64,000 bases of DNA from Sphingomonas quercus (GCF_018863195.1 NZ_JAHKRT010000003.1:124001-188000); one strand, 5' to 3'; counted from the first letter of the stretch, positions 1 through 9,127 are shown. The notes: generated from the sequence alone by a model not told the origin. Translations and numbers: made by a program.

Positions 1-349
1 AGCCGAACGGGAGCGCCGCCACCCAGCGCGGCACCGGCACGCCATGGCTCCGCGCGTCGGACAACCACAGGATCGCGCCCTGCGCCTCCAGCACCGCCCG
101 CGACACGGCGATGATCAGCGGCACGATCACCACCAGCAGCACCGCGCAGGTGATCAGCGCCGCGACCAGCGTCCGGCGGCCCGGCCACAGGGCCATCAGG
201 CGCAGGCGCAACGGCTCGACGGCGATGGCGACGACGCCGGCCCACAACACCGCCGGCACGAAGGCCGCGCCGATCCACAGCGCGCCCAGCGCGACCGCGA
301 CGGCCAGCGCCACCCGCGCGCGCAGCTGGGCAGGCGTCGAACTGTCCAT
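1..349 (-). CDS. AI-2E family permease, N-terminal part (runs off left edge)
   Basis: The minus-strand frame opens at an ATG ending at 349 and stays open to the window edge, giving 116 residues of the N-terminus. It has two strongly hydrophobic stretches, about residues 10-45 and 61-82, separated by a short Arg-rich loop (LRLRLMALWPGRR). This is the usual start of AI-2E / PerM-type inner-membrane permeases. Members of that family move small molecules or ions, and only a few have a known substrate. The gene begins 16 bp after the stop of the 2OG-oxygenase-like gene and follows it in the same direction, so the two are probably co-transcribed. The rest of the protein is outside the window, so the family call rests on the N-terminal pattern only. 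Confidence 0.6.
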   Translation of the reverse strand, partial: MDSSTPAQLRARVALAVAVALGALWIGAAFVPAVLWAGVVAIAVEPLRLRLMALWPGRRTLVAALITCAVLLVVIVPLIIAVSRAVLEAQGAILWLSDARSHGVPVPRWVAALPFG

Positions 350-365
350 GGCCGATCTCCCCCGC

Positions 366-971
366 TCAGCGATAGTTGAAGCTGATGCTGATCCGATCCG
401 ACTTCGCCCGACCGGCGGGCACCTCGTGCCGGAGCCAGCTTTCCCAGAGGAAGATCGAGCCGGCCGAAGGGGTGGCATAGACGAAGCTGCGCGCGTCCTC
501 CGGCGCGTCGTCGCGGCGCAGCGGCGCCGCCATCATCATCGGCAGGCGCGGATCCTCCAGCTTGAGCGGGGCGGCGCCCTCGGGCACCCGCACATAGACC
601 GTGCCCGAGACGATGCTGTGCGGGTGGATATGGCCGCTGTGATGGCCGGCCATGCCTTTCATGACATTGGCCCACAGACTGTCGAGCCGGGGCTTGCGTC
701 CGCCGAGATCGAGAAACGCCTCCTCCACGAACCGGCCGACATGCCGATCGAGGCTGCGCTTCAGCCGCTCGAACGCCGGGTAGCGCGCCGGCAGATCGTT
801 GAGCGAGGCATAGGAGGTGTAGCCCGGGTAGCCGTGAGCCTTGCACCATGCCCGGCCGGCGCGGTCCTCGCGCGCCAGTTCATAGGCATCCTGCTCCAGC
901 TCGGCGAGCAGAGCCGCATCACCAAGCTGGCCGTCATAGAAGCGGGTGGCGAAAAGCGTGCGGATGGTCAT
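366..971 (-). CDS. putative 2OG-Fe(II) oxygenase (TIGR02466-type)
   Basis: The product has 201 residues and no signal peptide, so it is probably cytoplasmic. The central HSGHIHPHS segment (about residues 111-119) and the later RHEVPAG (181-187) followed by R193 give the H...H...R pattern of a double-stranded beta-helix Fe(II)/2-oxoglutarate enzyme. Spacing and length fit the TIGR02466 / 2OG-FeII_Oxy_5 family, which has no assigned substrate in most bacteria. It lies between the gamma-glutamyltransferase gene (45 bp upstream) and the AI-2E permease (16 bp downstream), all in one direction, suggesting one transcript. The fold family is fairly secure; the substrate is unknown. Confidence 0.7.
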   Translation of the reverse strand: MTIRTLFATRFYDGQLGDAALLAELEQDAYELAREDRAGRAWCKAHGYPGYTSYASLNDLPARYPAFERLKRSLDRHVGRFVEEAFLDLGGRKPRLDSLWANVMKGMAGHHSGHIHPHSIVSGTVYVRVPEGAAPLKLEDPRLPMMMAAPLRRDDAPEDARSFVYATPSAGSIFLWESWLRHEVPAGRAKSDRISISFNYR

Positions 972-1016
972 CCGGCAGGCGAACCACAGCGCCCGCTTCT
1001 ATTCAAGACGCCATCG

Positions 1017-2774
1017 TCAGTGCACGGCAACCGCGGAGCCGCCGGTACCGCGCGCATCATGAGCGCCGAACATCGTCGCTCCGGGTGCGATCGCTCCGCC
1101 CACCGCGAGGAAACCGGCGCCCGTCCGCGGCCCGGGCGTGAAACGGGGCGCGCCGACCGATATGCCCTCGGCGATCCCCCAATTTTCCTCGTCGCTGAAC
1201 TTGTGCCCTCGTCGTTCGAGCAGCGCGCGCGTATCGGGCGAGAGCGCGAACGGCTCGAGCGAGACCACGTCCGGTAGCCATTGCTCGTGGATGCGCGGGG
1301 CGTTGATCGCCTGCTGCACGTCCATGCCGTGATCGACCATGTTGATGATCGCCTCCAGCGTGATGGTGATGATCCGCGATCCGCCCGGGCTGCCGATGAT
1401 CAGCGCCACCTTGCCGTCCCTGGTGACGATCGTCGGGCTCATCGAGCTGAGCGGCGTCTTGCCGGGACCGACGGCGTTGGCCGCGCCCTGGACCAGGCCG
1501 AACATGTTCGGCGCGCCGGGTTTGGAGGTGAAATCGTCCATCTCGTTGTTCATGACGATGCCGGTGCCCGGCGCGACGCGATGGATGCCGAACCAGTCAT
1601 TGAGAGTATAGGTGACGGAGACGGCGTTCCCGTCGGCGTCCAGCACGTCATATTGAGTGGTGCTATGCCCTTCCGGGGCGGGCACGGGCGGGCCCAGCCG
1701 GGACGAAGGCGTTGCCCGCGCCGGATCGATGCCGGCGCGCAATCGCGCCGCATAGGCCGGATCGAGCAGCTCGGCGGTCGGGTTCGCGACGAAATCGGGG
1801 TCGCCCAGCTTGTTGTTGCGATCGACGTAGACGCGGCGCAGGGTCTCGACGAGGACATGCACCTCATCCGCCGAATGGAAGCCCATCGCGCCGAGATCAT
1901 AGCCCGACAGGATGTTCAGCGCCTCGCAGATCGAGACCCCGCCGGAACTGGGCGGCGGCGCAGAGATGACGTGGTAGCCGCGATAATCGCACTCGATCGG
2001 CTTCAGCTCGCGGACCTTGTAGCGGGCAAGGTCCTCCCGCGTGATGATGCCGCCGCCGCGCGCCGAGGCGGCGGCGATGGCCGCGCCGATCGGCCCGCGG
2101 TAAAAGGCATCCGGCCCCTTTGCGGCGATCAGCGACAGGGTGGCCGCGAGATCCTTCTGGACCAGCCGCTCGCCTCTCGCCGGCGGGCGCCCGTGCGGGA
2201 GGAAGATGCGCCGCGCCTCGGGATCGCGGGCGAGCTTGTCGCCCTCCAGCGCCATGATGCCGGCGTCGCCCTGCCCGAACACATAGCCCTCGCGCGCCAG
2301 CCTGATGGCCGGCGCCATCAGCGCTGCGCGTGACATGGTACCGTAGCGCGTCCGCGCCGTCTCCAGCCCGAGCACGGTGCCCGGGACGCCGACGCCCAGC
2401 CAGCTCTCGGTCGATCGGCCGGGCACGACCTTGCCGGCTGCGTCCTGGAACAGCGTGGCGGTGGCGGCGAGCGGCGCCTTCTCCCTGAAATCGATGAAAG
2501 TCGCGCGGCCGTCGGCGAGGCGCAGCGTCATGAACCCGCCACCGCCGATATTGCCCGCCTGCGGGTAGACGACGGCGAGCGCATAGCCCACCGCCACCGC
2601 CGCATCGACGGCATTGCCGCTGCCCCGCAATATCTCGGCGCCGACCTGCGAAGCGAGATCATGGGCGCTGACCACCATGCCCCCGGACCCCGCCACCGGC
2701 TCGGGGTCGGCGGCCGCCGCCGGCGCCGTCAGGGCGAGCGCGAAACAGATAGCCAGCAGCCTGTCGCGGATCAT
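1017..2774 (-). CDS. ggt: gamma-glutamyltransferase (gamma-glutamyltranspeptidase)
   Basis: This 585-residue periplasmic Ntn-hydrolase cleaves gamma-glutamyl bonds (glutathione and conjugates) and transfers or hydrolyses the glutamyl group. An N-terminal signal peptide (MIRDRLLAICFALALTAPA) is followed by the family core: GNAVDAAVAVGYAL near residue 55, an NIGGGGFM loop, and the autoprocessing site EGHSTTQYDV near residue 371, whose Thr becomes the N-terminal nucleophile of the small subunit. Later come LSSMSPTIV and GSPGGSRII, the oxyanion-side glycine loop. Length is normal and nothing is missing. It is transcribed away from the BlaI-type repressor, whose two operators lie 96-132 bp upstream of this start, so shared control is possible but unproven. 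Confidence 0.93.
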   Translation of the reverse strand: MIRDRLLAICFALALTAPAAAADPEPVAGSGGMVVSAHDLASQVGAEILRGSGNAVDAAVAVGYALAVVYPQAGNIGGGGFMTLRLADGRATFIDFREKAPLAATATLFQDAAGKVVPGRSTESWLGVGVPGTVLGLETARTRYGTMSRAALMAPAIRLAREGYVFGQGDAGIMALEGDKLARDPEARRIFLPHGRPPARGERLVQKDLAATLSLIAAKGPDAFYRGPIGAAIAAASARGGGIITREDLARYKVRELKPIECDYRGYHVISAPPPSSGGVSICEALNILSGYDLGAMGFHSADEVHVLVETLRRVYVDRNNKLGDPDFVANPTAELLDPAYAARLRAGIDPARATPSSRLGPPVPAPEGHSTTQYDVLDADGNAVSVTYTLNDWFGIHRVAPGTGIVMNNEMDDFTSKPGAPNMFGLVQGAANAVGPGKTPLSSMSPTIVTRDGKVALIIGSPGGSRIITITLEAIINMVDHGMDVQQAINAPRIHEQWLPDVVSLEPFALSPDTRALLERRGHKFSDEENWGIAEGISVGAPRFTPGPRTGAGFLAVGGAIAPGATMFGAHDARGTGGSAVAVH

Positions 2775-2869
2775 TCGAAGCCCCCTCGCCCGCCCGCTTT
2801 TTGGAGCGTGTCCCGGTCATATTGTCCGGCCGCCGCGACAGGCGCAACCGCCGATGCGGCGCGGCCTTG

Positions 2870-2883
2870 ACTACAAACGTAGT
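2870..2883. promoter_or_regulatory. BlaI-type operator, distal copy
   Basis: ACTACAAACGTAGT is an inverted repeat ACTAC-N4-GTAGT. Its centre is 23 bp, about two helical turns, from the centre of the second copy. BlaI/MecI repressors recognise TACA/TGTA half-sites; the left half here matches exactly and the right half reads CGTA. It lies in the divergent region between ggt and the repressor gene. Confidence 0.65.
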
Positions 2884-2892
2884 AGCATTATT

Positions 2893-2906
2893 ACTACATC
2901 TGTAGT
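2893..2906. promoter_or_regulatory. BlaI-type operator, proximal copy
   Basis: ACTACATCTGTAGT is a palindrome broken only at the central two bases, with perfect TACA/TGTA half-sites as in classical bla/mec operators. It sits just upstream of the repressor gene, implying autorepression. Its last base is the first base of an in-frame TTG, an argument against that TTG being the real start. Confidence 0.72.
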
Positions 2907-2926
2907 TGAGTCGGGAGCGCCGCCGC

Positions 2927-3292
2927 GTGGAACGGATCAGTGAAGCCGAAGCCGTCGTCCTTTCCGTCCTGTGGGATGACCATCCCCTGACCGCGCAGGA
3001 GGTCGTCGAGCGGGTGCCGGACGAGCGTCGGTGGTCGGCGAACACGGTCCGGACCTTGCTGGCCCGCCTCGTCGCCAAGAAGATCGTCGCCCATGAGCCG
3101 GACGGACGCCGCTTCCTCTACCGCCCCCTCGTCGCGCGCGAGGATTATGTTGCCCGGGAGTCCCGGCGGCTGATCGACGGCCTGTTCGGCGGCCGGCCGA
3201 CGCGGCTCGTCGCCCACCTCGTCCAGCGCGACGAGCTGAGCGCTGAGGAAGTGGCGGAGATCCGGGCGCTCCTCAAGGATCTCGGCGCGTGA
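2927..3292 (+). CDS. BlaI/MecI/CopY-family transcriptional repressor
   Basis: This 121-residue winged-helix repressor begins VERISEAEAVVLSVLWDDHPLTAQEV, with the recognition region ANTVRTLLARLVAKKIV and the wing GRRFLYRPLV. The C-terminal half, after about residue 70, is the helical dimerisation part that BlaR1-type peptidases cleave in this family. I chose the GTG at 2927 because GGGAG lies 9 bp upstream; the longer in-frame TTG at 2906 overlaps the proximal operator. The stop overlaps the start of the M56 peptidase gene (GTGA), so the two are translationally coupled. The two palindromes upstream point to autoregulation. Confidence 0.9.
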   Translation: MERISEAEAVVLSVLWDDHPLTAQEVVERVPDERRWSANTVRTLLARLVAKKIVAHEPDGRRFLYRPLVAREDYVARESRRLIDGLFGGRPTRLVAHLVQRDELSAEEVAEIRALLKDLGA

Positions 3293-4623
3293 GCCCGTTC
3301 GCCGCCTGGCTGCTGACCACGCTCGCCGCGTCGACCGCCCTGATGCTGCTCGTCCTCGGCGTTCGCGGGGCGGTGCGCCGCTGGATCGGCCCCGGCCTGG
3401 CCTATGCGCTGTGGGCGCTGCCGGCGGCGCGGATGATCCTGCCGCCCCTCGCCATCGACGGCGCCGGGGAGCTGCCGCTGGCCGGCCCGATCGCCCGCAA
3501 GATGCTGGTGCTGGCCAGCGGCACGGCGGGCGGCAGCGACGTTTCCGGCCAGTGGGCGCTGCCCTCCGGCTGGTTCATTATGCTGGCAATCTGGGCCGCT
3601 GGCGCGGCGGCGCTGCTCGGCATCCACGCGATCCGCCATTTCGCCTTTTGCCATCGGCTTCGCGCGACAGGCACCGCGTCGGGCCGCGTCGGCAAGGTGC
3701 GGATCATCGCGGCCGACGTCGACGGCCCGGTCGCCTTCGGCGTGTTCCGCCGCTTCGTCGCCGTGCCGCGTGACTTCGCGTTGGCCTATGACGAGCGCGA
3801 GCAGGCACTCGCGCTCGCCCATGAATGCGCGCACCACGCGCGCGGCGATCTGGTCGCCAACTGGGCGGCGCTGGTCATGCTCGCTGTCCACTGGTGGAAC
3901 CCCGTCGCATGGATCGCCAGCCGGGCCTTCCACGATGATCAGGAATTCGCAGCGGACGCGCACGTTCTCGCCCGCGCCGGGCGCTCCGCGGTCGCGCCCT
4001 ATGCCGCGCTTCTCGCCAAGGCCGCGGGCGTCGGCGCGCCGCCCGTGTGCAACCTCAACGCGCGCTCAAGCCTGAAAGGACGATTGATGATGCTTGATCA
4101 GAAGCCACGGTCGATGCGTGCTGTCGTGATCGGCGGTTCGCTGATGCTGCTGTGCGGCGGGGCGGCGCTGGCGGCAAGCGCGGTGCAGCCCGGGCGAGCG
4201 CCCGCCGCTGCCGGCAAGCAGGCGGTGACGATCGCCGTGAAGCCCGACGGTTCGGGAGCCTATGCGCTGATCGTCGGCGGGCGCAGCGTCGCCCCCGGCG
4301 CTGCCCTGCCGGGCGGGCTGACGCTGCCCGCCAGCTTCGGCAAGGGCGGCGGTTGCGATCTGAAGGCCGCCGCCAAGCCCAGCGCCCATGCCATCAAGGG
4401 CATCGGCGGCGAGCAGACCTATACGGTGATGTGCGCGAGCGCCGCCCCCGCATCGGTGCGCGCCACGCTCGACGAGGGGCTCGCCAGCCTCAGGAAGATG
4501 CGCGCCTCGGTGGCCACGCAGCAGGCGTCGGCGGCGTTTCCCGAGACCGAGCGTGCCCACGCCCTCGGCGCCATCGATCGCTCGATCCGCGAAGTGCAGG
4601 GCAGTCTCGCCGGCCTCGGCTGA
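3289..4623 (+). CDS. BlaR1-like M56 family membrane metallopeptidase
   Basis: The product has 444 residues. Transmembrane segments lie near residues 7-25, 36-55, 92-112 and 283-300. The zinc-site motif HECAHH (about 178-183) is followed by the downstream acidic partner region DDQEFAADAHVL, as in M56 peptidases. In BlaR1/MecR1 this domain destroys the partner repressor after a signal. Here the C-terminal extracytoplasmic part (about 300-444) is not a penicillin-binding domain: I see no SxxK/KTG set, only an Ala-rich linker and a small domain containing two Cys (GGGCDLK and TVMCAS) that could form a disulfide. The signal sensed is therefore unknown. It overlaps its repressor by 4 bp. Confidence 0.85.
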   Translation: MSPFAAWLLTTLAASTALMLLVLGVRGAVRRWIGPGLAYALWALPAARMILPPLAIDGAGELPLAGPIARKMLVLASGTAGGSDVSGQWALPSGWFIMLAIWAAGAAALLGIHAIRHFAFCHRLRATGTASGRVGKVRIIAADVDGPVAFGVFRRFVAVPRDFALAYDEREQALALAHECAHHARGDLVANWAALVMLAVHWWNPVAWIASRAFHDDQEFAADAHVLARAGRSAVAPYAALLAKAAGVGAPPVCNLNARSSLKGRLMMLDQKPRSMRAVVIGGSLMLLCGGAALAASAVQPGRAPAAAGKQAVTIAVKPDGSGAYALIVGGRSVAPGAALPGGLTLPASFGKGGGCDLKAAAKPSAHAIKGIGGEQTYTVMCASAAPASVRATLDEGLASLRKMRASVATQQASAAFPETERAHALGAIDRSIREVQGSLAGLG

Positions 4624-4646
4624 ACCGCCTCAGCGGCCGGGCCCGG

Positions 4647-7637
4647 TCAGGGCCTGGCCGCGTAGAGCGTGCGGTGGGTGAGGATGTACAGCGTCTTGCC
4701 GTCGGCGCCGCCGAACAGGATCTGGATCGGACGCTCGGGCACCAGGATGCGGCCGAGCGACTTGCCATCCGCGTCATAGGCGAACACCTCGCCGTTCAGT
4801 ACGTAGACCCGGCCGTCCGGACCGCGCGCGACGCCCTCGCCGCCGCGATTGGCGAAGGGCTTGAGATCGGTAAGCTGGCCGGCCGCGCCCACCCGGGCGC
4901 TATAGGTGCGGTCTTCCGAGCCGTTGACGACGAATACCCGCTCCCCGGCCCTGGCGGTGACGAAGCCGTAACTGTCGAGGCTGTCCGACCAGCGCCAGCC
5001 CTGGAAATTGGTCGGCCCCTGCGTCAGCACGCGGTAGGCCGGCAGTGCGAGGCTGCCGTCCGGCGAGACATATTCCCGCGCCTTGGCGGCGCCCGCATCC
5101 CGGACATACATGTCGTGCAGCGTGGTGAAGCGCATCGTCGCGGGATCGAGCTGATCCCTGAATTCGCCATTGACCCAGGTGTTGACCGGCAGCGCGATAC
5201 GCGCGTCGGCGTGGGCGGCAACCGGCGTCGGCTTGATCAGCGTGATCGGGTCGTGGCTACCGGGCTTGAAGCTGTAGACGGTCGCCTCCGGCCCGTCCGA
5301 GGACAGCACCATCAGCGCGCCCGAGGTATCGATGGCGAGGTTCACCGGGTCGACCGGAAGGTCCCGCACGATCGACAGCTTCTCCCGGTCGCTCCAGCCA
5401 TAAATGCGCTGGAAGCGGTGGTCGACGAAATAAAGCTTGCCGGCTGCGTCCACCGCCGCGCCGGAGATCGAATAGAAGCCGTCGGCCAGCTTCTCGACCG
5501 GCGCCAGCGAGGCGGCCGGCGCGGCGACGGGCGTGGCCCCGACATCGAAGCTCGCGAACTCGCGCTGACGCACCGCGAGATTGTTGGTCATGTCGAGAAT
5601 GGCGTTCTCGAAGGGGAACTTGCTGGCGCGCAGATAGGTGGTGCAGCCATTGGCGTCGCAGGTGGCGAAGCCGCTCTCGGCATTCACATGCACGTTGCGG
5701 AAACGGATGTCGGAGGAGTTGAATAGCCGCGCCGCGGTCAGCGCCGGCTTGATCGTCCGCGTGACGCGGTAGGCGTGGTAGTTGGCGAACAGGATGTTGC
5801 GCGAGTTGCGCACTTCCAGCGACACGGTATCGACGCCGTCGCGCACCTCCTGCTCGGTCTGCGGCGCGAGGAACTCCCAGTTCTCGACGCCGTCGAGGAC
5901 GATCTCGTTGCGGTAATGATGCTCGTTGGACAGCTCATAGACATGGCCGGGCGTCTTGGTGTTGGAAACGTAGAAGCCGGCCGAAGCAAAGGTGTTCGGC
6001 GACCACACGTCGGCGAAGGTGCCGCCGCCGCCGTCCGTCACCCAGATGCTCGGATGCTGGCCGTCCGAGCGATAGGCGGGCTTGGACATGTCGAGATGCT
6101 TGCCGTCGGCCATGTAGGTGCCGCCGCCGCCCTGGATCTTGACGTCGTCGACCAGCGAGGTCTCGCCGGCCCGCCAGATGAGGTTGCTGGCGCGCGGATT
6201 ATAGCCGCCGGTGAACAGGCCGAGCCCGGTGACGATGTTGGTGCCGCCCGACGGCGCCTCGATCAGCGCCTTGGCCGGGCCGACGCCGGCATAGGCCGGG
6301 GCGTTGTCCGGCAGCACGATCTGGGTGCGGCTGGGATGCAGGCCGATCAGCACCGTGTCCGGCTTCATCGCCAGGGTGTCGCTGACCACATAATGGCCCA
6401 TCGGGAAATAGAGCACGCGATGGCTGGCGATCGCCTGCCGGATGGCGGCGGTGTCGTCGCTCTTGCCGTCTCCCTTGACGCCGAGGTCCTTGACGTTGGT
6501 CCATTCGGACATCGGCGGCAGATCGCGGATCGCCGCCTCGCGCGGGGCGGGAAGCGCCTTGAGGGGTTCGGCCTCGGCCCTCGTCCTGAACGTGCCGGCA
6601 TCGCCATAGCCCGACAGCGCCAGGCCGTAGCCGAAATCCTTCATCCGGTAGGCCGTGCCCGCTCCGGCCACGGTCCTGCCGCTGGTGCGGAAGCGCGCGA
6701 AGGTCGGGGTGCGGCTGGCGAGCGCATTCTCGAAACCGATCTGGGTATAGGCATTATCCTCGTTCGAGATGATCACGGCCGCCCTGGCGACATTCTCGAA
6801 GCGGACGTCCTTGCCCCACAGCCAGTCGCCATAGCCCTCGTCGATATCGATGCCGACCGGGGTGTTTGCGATGCGCACGTTGACGAGAGTGAGCCCCACC
6901 TCATGCTCGCGGATCGCCGCGTCGCGCTGGCCGTCGAAGGTGGAGTCGATCAGCGTGAACTGCCAGGCCGGCGAGGTCTTCTCGGTGAGGATGCCATAGC
7001 GGCCGCCGTGGAAATGCACGTCCTCCATGACGTTGCCGGCCTGATAGACGCCGGCGAGGCCGGAGCCGATGCGCATGTCGACATGGCGCAGGAAGCCGTG
7101 CTGGGCGACGCGGAAGCGCACCCCCGTCGCCGCCGGATTACCGGCGCCGATCTCGATGTCGACATTGCTCATCGCCGAATAGAAGGTGCTCGACGTCGCG
7201 TCCTGGATGCGCGGATTGAACGGCACGCTCGTCGGCGGCGGCACCGCGACGGCGCCGATCTGATACTGATCCTCCCCGGTGAAGCTCAGCATCGTCTTCA
7301 CGCCGCTGTCGAAGCCCGGCGTGCGATTGCCGAGCAGGATCACCGGCCGGGTCGGCCCGACGCCGAAGATGCGCACCGCCGAACGCACGAAGATCGTCTT
7401 CGAGATGCGATAGCGGCCCGACGGCAGGAACACGATGCCGCCGCGGCCATTGGCGAAGGCCGCGTCAATGGCCTGCTGGAGGGCGGCGCTGTCGTCGGCC
7501 TTGCCGTCGCCGACCCCGCGCACCGTCACCGCGCCCTGTTCGGCCGGCACGTTCGGCAGCGCGGAGGGCGCCGCCAGCGCCGCCGCCGGCGCCATCATCG
7601 AACACAGGGCCGCAGTCGCCAGCAGTCGCGCCTTCAT
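4647..7637 (-). CDS. secreted double beta-helix protein (Pectate_lyase_3 / GH55-like) with beta-propeller-like tail
   Basis: The product has 996 residues with a signal peptide (MKARLLATAALCSMMAPAAALA). Two copies of the N-terminal signature of right-handed beta-helix proteins are visible: VRGVGDGKADDSAALQQAID near residue 39 and VKGDGKSDDTAAIRQAIAS near 388. Each is followed by long beta-rich repeats, as in tandem-helix GH55-like or Pectate_lyase_3 proteins. From about 690 the style changes to repeated blades of the NHL / SMP-30 type (ISGAAVDAAGKLYFVDHRF, VARGPDGRVYVLNGE). This suggests a polysaccharide-active or polysaccharide-binding protein outside the cytoplasm. It is divergent from the GH130 gene across 203 bp. 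The substrate cannot be told from sequence alone. Confidence 0.72.
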   Translation of the reverse strand: MKARLLATAALCSMMAPAAALAAPSALPNVPAEQGAVTVRGVGDGKADDSAALQQAIDAAFANGRGGIVFLPSGRYRISKTIFVRSAVRIFGVGPTRPVILLGNRTPGFDSGVKTMLSFTGEDQYQIGAVAVPPPTSVPFNPRIQDATSSTFYSAMSNVDIEIGAGNPAATGVRFRVAQHGFLRHVDMRIGSGLAGVYQAGNVMEDVHFHGGRYGILTEKTSPAWQFTLIDSTFDGQRDAAIREHEVGLTLVNVRIANTPVGIDIDEGYGDWLWGKDVRFENVARAAVIISNEDNAYTQIGFENALASRTPTFARFRTSGRTVAGAGTAYRMKDFGYGLALSGYGDAGTFRTRAEAEPLKALPAPREAAIRDLPPMSEWTNVKDLGVKGDGKSDDTAAIRQAIASHRVLYFPMGHYVVSDTLAMKPDTVLIGLHPSRTQIVLPDNAPAYAGVGPAKALIEAPSGGTNIVTGLGLFTGGYNPRASNLIWRAGETSLVDDVKIQGGGGTYMADGKHLDMSKPAYRSDGQHPSIWVTDGGGGTFADVWSPNTFASAGFYVSNTKTPGHVYELSNEHHYRNEIVLDGVENWEFLAPQTEQEVRDGVDTVSLEVRNSRNILFANYHAYRVTRTIKPALTAARLFNSSDIRFRNVHVNAESGFATCDANGCTTYLRASKFPFENAILDMTNNLAVRQREFASFDVGATPVAAPAASLAPVEKLADGFYSISGAAVDAAGKLYFVDHRFQRIYGWSDREKLSIVRDLPVDPVNLAIDTSGALMVLSSDGPEATVYSFKPGSHDPITLIKPTPVAAHADARIALPVNTWVNGEFRDQLDPATMRFTTLHDMYVRDAGAAKAREYVSPDGSLALPAYRVLTQGPTNFQGWRWSDSLDSYGFVTARAGERVFVVNGSEDRTYSARVGAAGQLTDLKPFANRGGEGVARGPDGRVYVLNGEVFAYDADGKSLGRILVPERPIQILFGGADGKTLYILTHRTLYAARP

Positions 7638-7840
7638 GGGAAATCCTCGCTCTCGTCGTTGCAGCGCCCCGCAGCGATCGTCGGAGCCTTGCCGGATTGG
7701 CCCCGGCTAGACCCTCGCCCTGGGCGAAACAGCCGCGACCAAAGTCGTAATGCGACGAGCCGGAGGAACGCCGGCTGGCATTTGATAGTATGGCACCCCA
7801 ACCAGGCGGCCTTGGTCGTCCCACATGGAGTCGAGCGGGC

Positions 7841-9127
7841 ATGAATGACGGGCTGTTCGAATTTTCGAGCCTGCATCTGCGGCCCGACCCGTCCCGCACC
7901 GTCATCAAGCCGTTCAACGTCGATTATCCCGAGGCCTTTCGCGATCCGGCGCGCTCGCGCACGCGCACGGTGATCGACCGTATCCTGACGCTGGGCAGGA
8001 ATGCCTGCCACGCGGAATGCGACGCGGCGATCGCCTCGCTGTCCGAGCGCCATCGCGACGTCGAAGGCGCTCTGCTCCGCCGCTTCAAGGAGGTGAATGA
8101 CGCGCTGCCCGAGCCGGTCGCCGCCGATGCCGAGCAGCAATTGCTGATCGGTGCCTATCTGAGCGCGGAATATTCGTTCGAGGCGGCGGCGCTGTTCAAC
8201 CCCAGCATCGTCAAGCGCATGAACCAGGACGGCGCGCCGGCCGACGGCTTCAACTTCATCCTGTCGCTGCGCGGCATCGGCGAGGGGCATCTCTCATCGG
8301 TCACCTTCCGCACCGGCCGCTGGAGCAGGAGCGGCGGCTTCCATGTCGACGATCCCAGCCCGTGGATCACCTCGCCCCGCATCGAGGGCACGGACGAAAG
8401 CGGCGACACCACGCGCGTCATCTGCGAAGGCAGCGAAGATCCATCGGAAAGCGTCTTGTTCCCGGTCACCGCCAGCCAGCGCCAGGGCATCGAGGACCTG
8501 CGCATGGTGCGCTTCACCGAGGAGGACGGGTCTCCGAGCTTTCTGGGCACCTATACCGCCTATGACGGCCGGGACGCGCGTTGCGAGCTGTTCCGCGGCA
8601 CCGGCGTCAATACCTTCGAGATGACGGTGCTCAAGGGATCGGTGGCGGCCAGCAAGGGGATGGCGCTGTTTCCCCGCCGGATCGACGGTCGGTTCGCGAT
8701 GATCGGCCGGCAGGACAATGAGAATCTCTGGTTCGTGGCTTCCGACGACATCACCACATGGGATGGCGGCACGAAGCTGGTCACGCCGCGCTATCCGTGG
8801 GAATTCATCCAGGTCGGCAATTGCGGCTCGCCGATCGAGCTTGACGAGGGATGGCTGGTCATCACCCACGGCGTAGGCCTGATGCGCAACTATTGCGTGG
8901 GCGCCTGTTTGCTCGACAAGGCCGATCCGTCGAGGCTGCTGGCGCGCACGCCCGAGCCGATCCTGCGGCCGAGCCCGGGCGAGCGAAGCGGCTATGTGCC
9001 CAATGTCGTCTATAGCTGTGGCGCGGTCGTCCATGATCGCACGCTGCTGCTGCCGTTCGGCGTGGCCGACAATTTCACCAGCTTCGCCAGCTGCAACGTG
9101 GACGATCTCCTCAAGCGGATGGTCTAG
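7841..9127 (+). CDS. glycoside hydrolase family 130 protein (mannoside phosphorylase-like)
   Basis: The product has 428 residues, no signal peptide, and is probably cytoplasmic. The pattern AALFNPSIV, GFNFILSLRGIGEGHLSSVTFRTG and the closing YSCGAVVHDRTLLLPFGVAD matches GH130 five-bladed propellers, which phosphorolyse or hydrolyse beta-mannosidic linkages. I start at the ATG at 7841 (MNDGLFEFSSL), preceded by GGAG 10 bp upstream; an upstream in-frame ATG at 7790 adds 17 residues with no family character. The stop shares the bases CTAG with the convergent Crp/Fnr gene. It is divergent from the beta-helix gene, which could supply oligosaccharides, although no transporter lies nearby. Confidence 0.75.
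   Translation: MNDGLFEFSSLHLRPDPSRTVIKPFNVDYPEAFRDPARSRTRTVIDRILTLGRNACHAECDAAIASLSERHRDVEGALLRRFKEVNDALPEPVAADAEQQLLIGAYLSAEYSFEAAALFNPSIVKRMNQDGAPADGFNFILSLRGIGEGHLSSVTFRTGRWSRSGGFHVDDPSPWITSPRIEGTDESGDTTRVICEGSEDPSESVLFPVTASQRQGIEDLRMVRFTEEDGSPSFLGTYTAYDGRDARCELFRGTGVNTFEMTVLKGSVAASKGMALFPRRIDGRFAMIGRQDNENLWFVASDDITTWDGGTKLVTPRYPWEFIQVGNCGSPIELDEGWLVITHGVGLMRNYCVGACLLDKADPSRLLARTPEPILRPSPGERSGYVPNVVYSCGAVVHDRTLLLPFGVADNFTSFASCNVDDLLKRMV

Noticed and set aside
2906-2926. TTG start 7 codons earlier for the BlaI-type repressor
   Set aside because: Its first base is the last base of the proximal operator and it has no ribosome-binding site; GTG 2927 has GGGAG at 9 bp.
4090-4623. Penicillin-binding sensor domain in the M56 peptidase
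   Set aside because: No SxxK, SxN or KTG motif and only about 145 residues after the last membrane segment.
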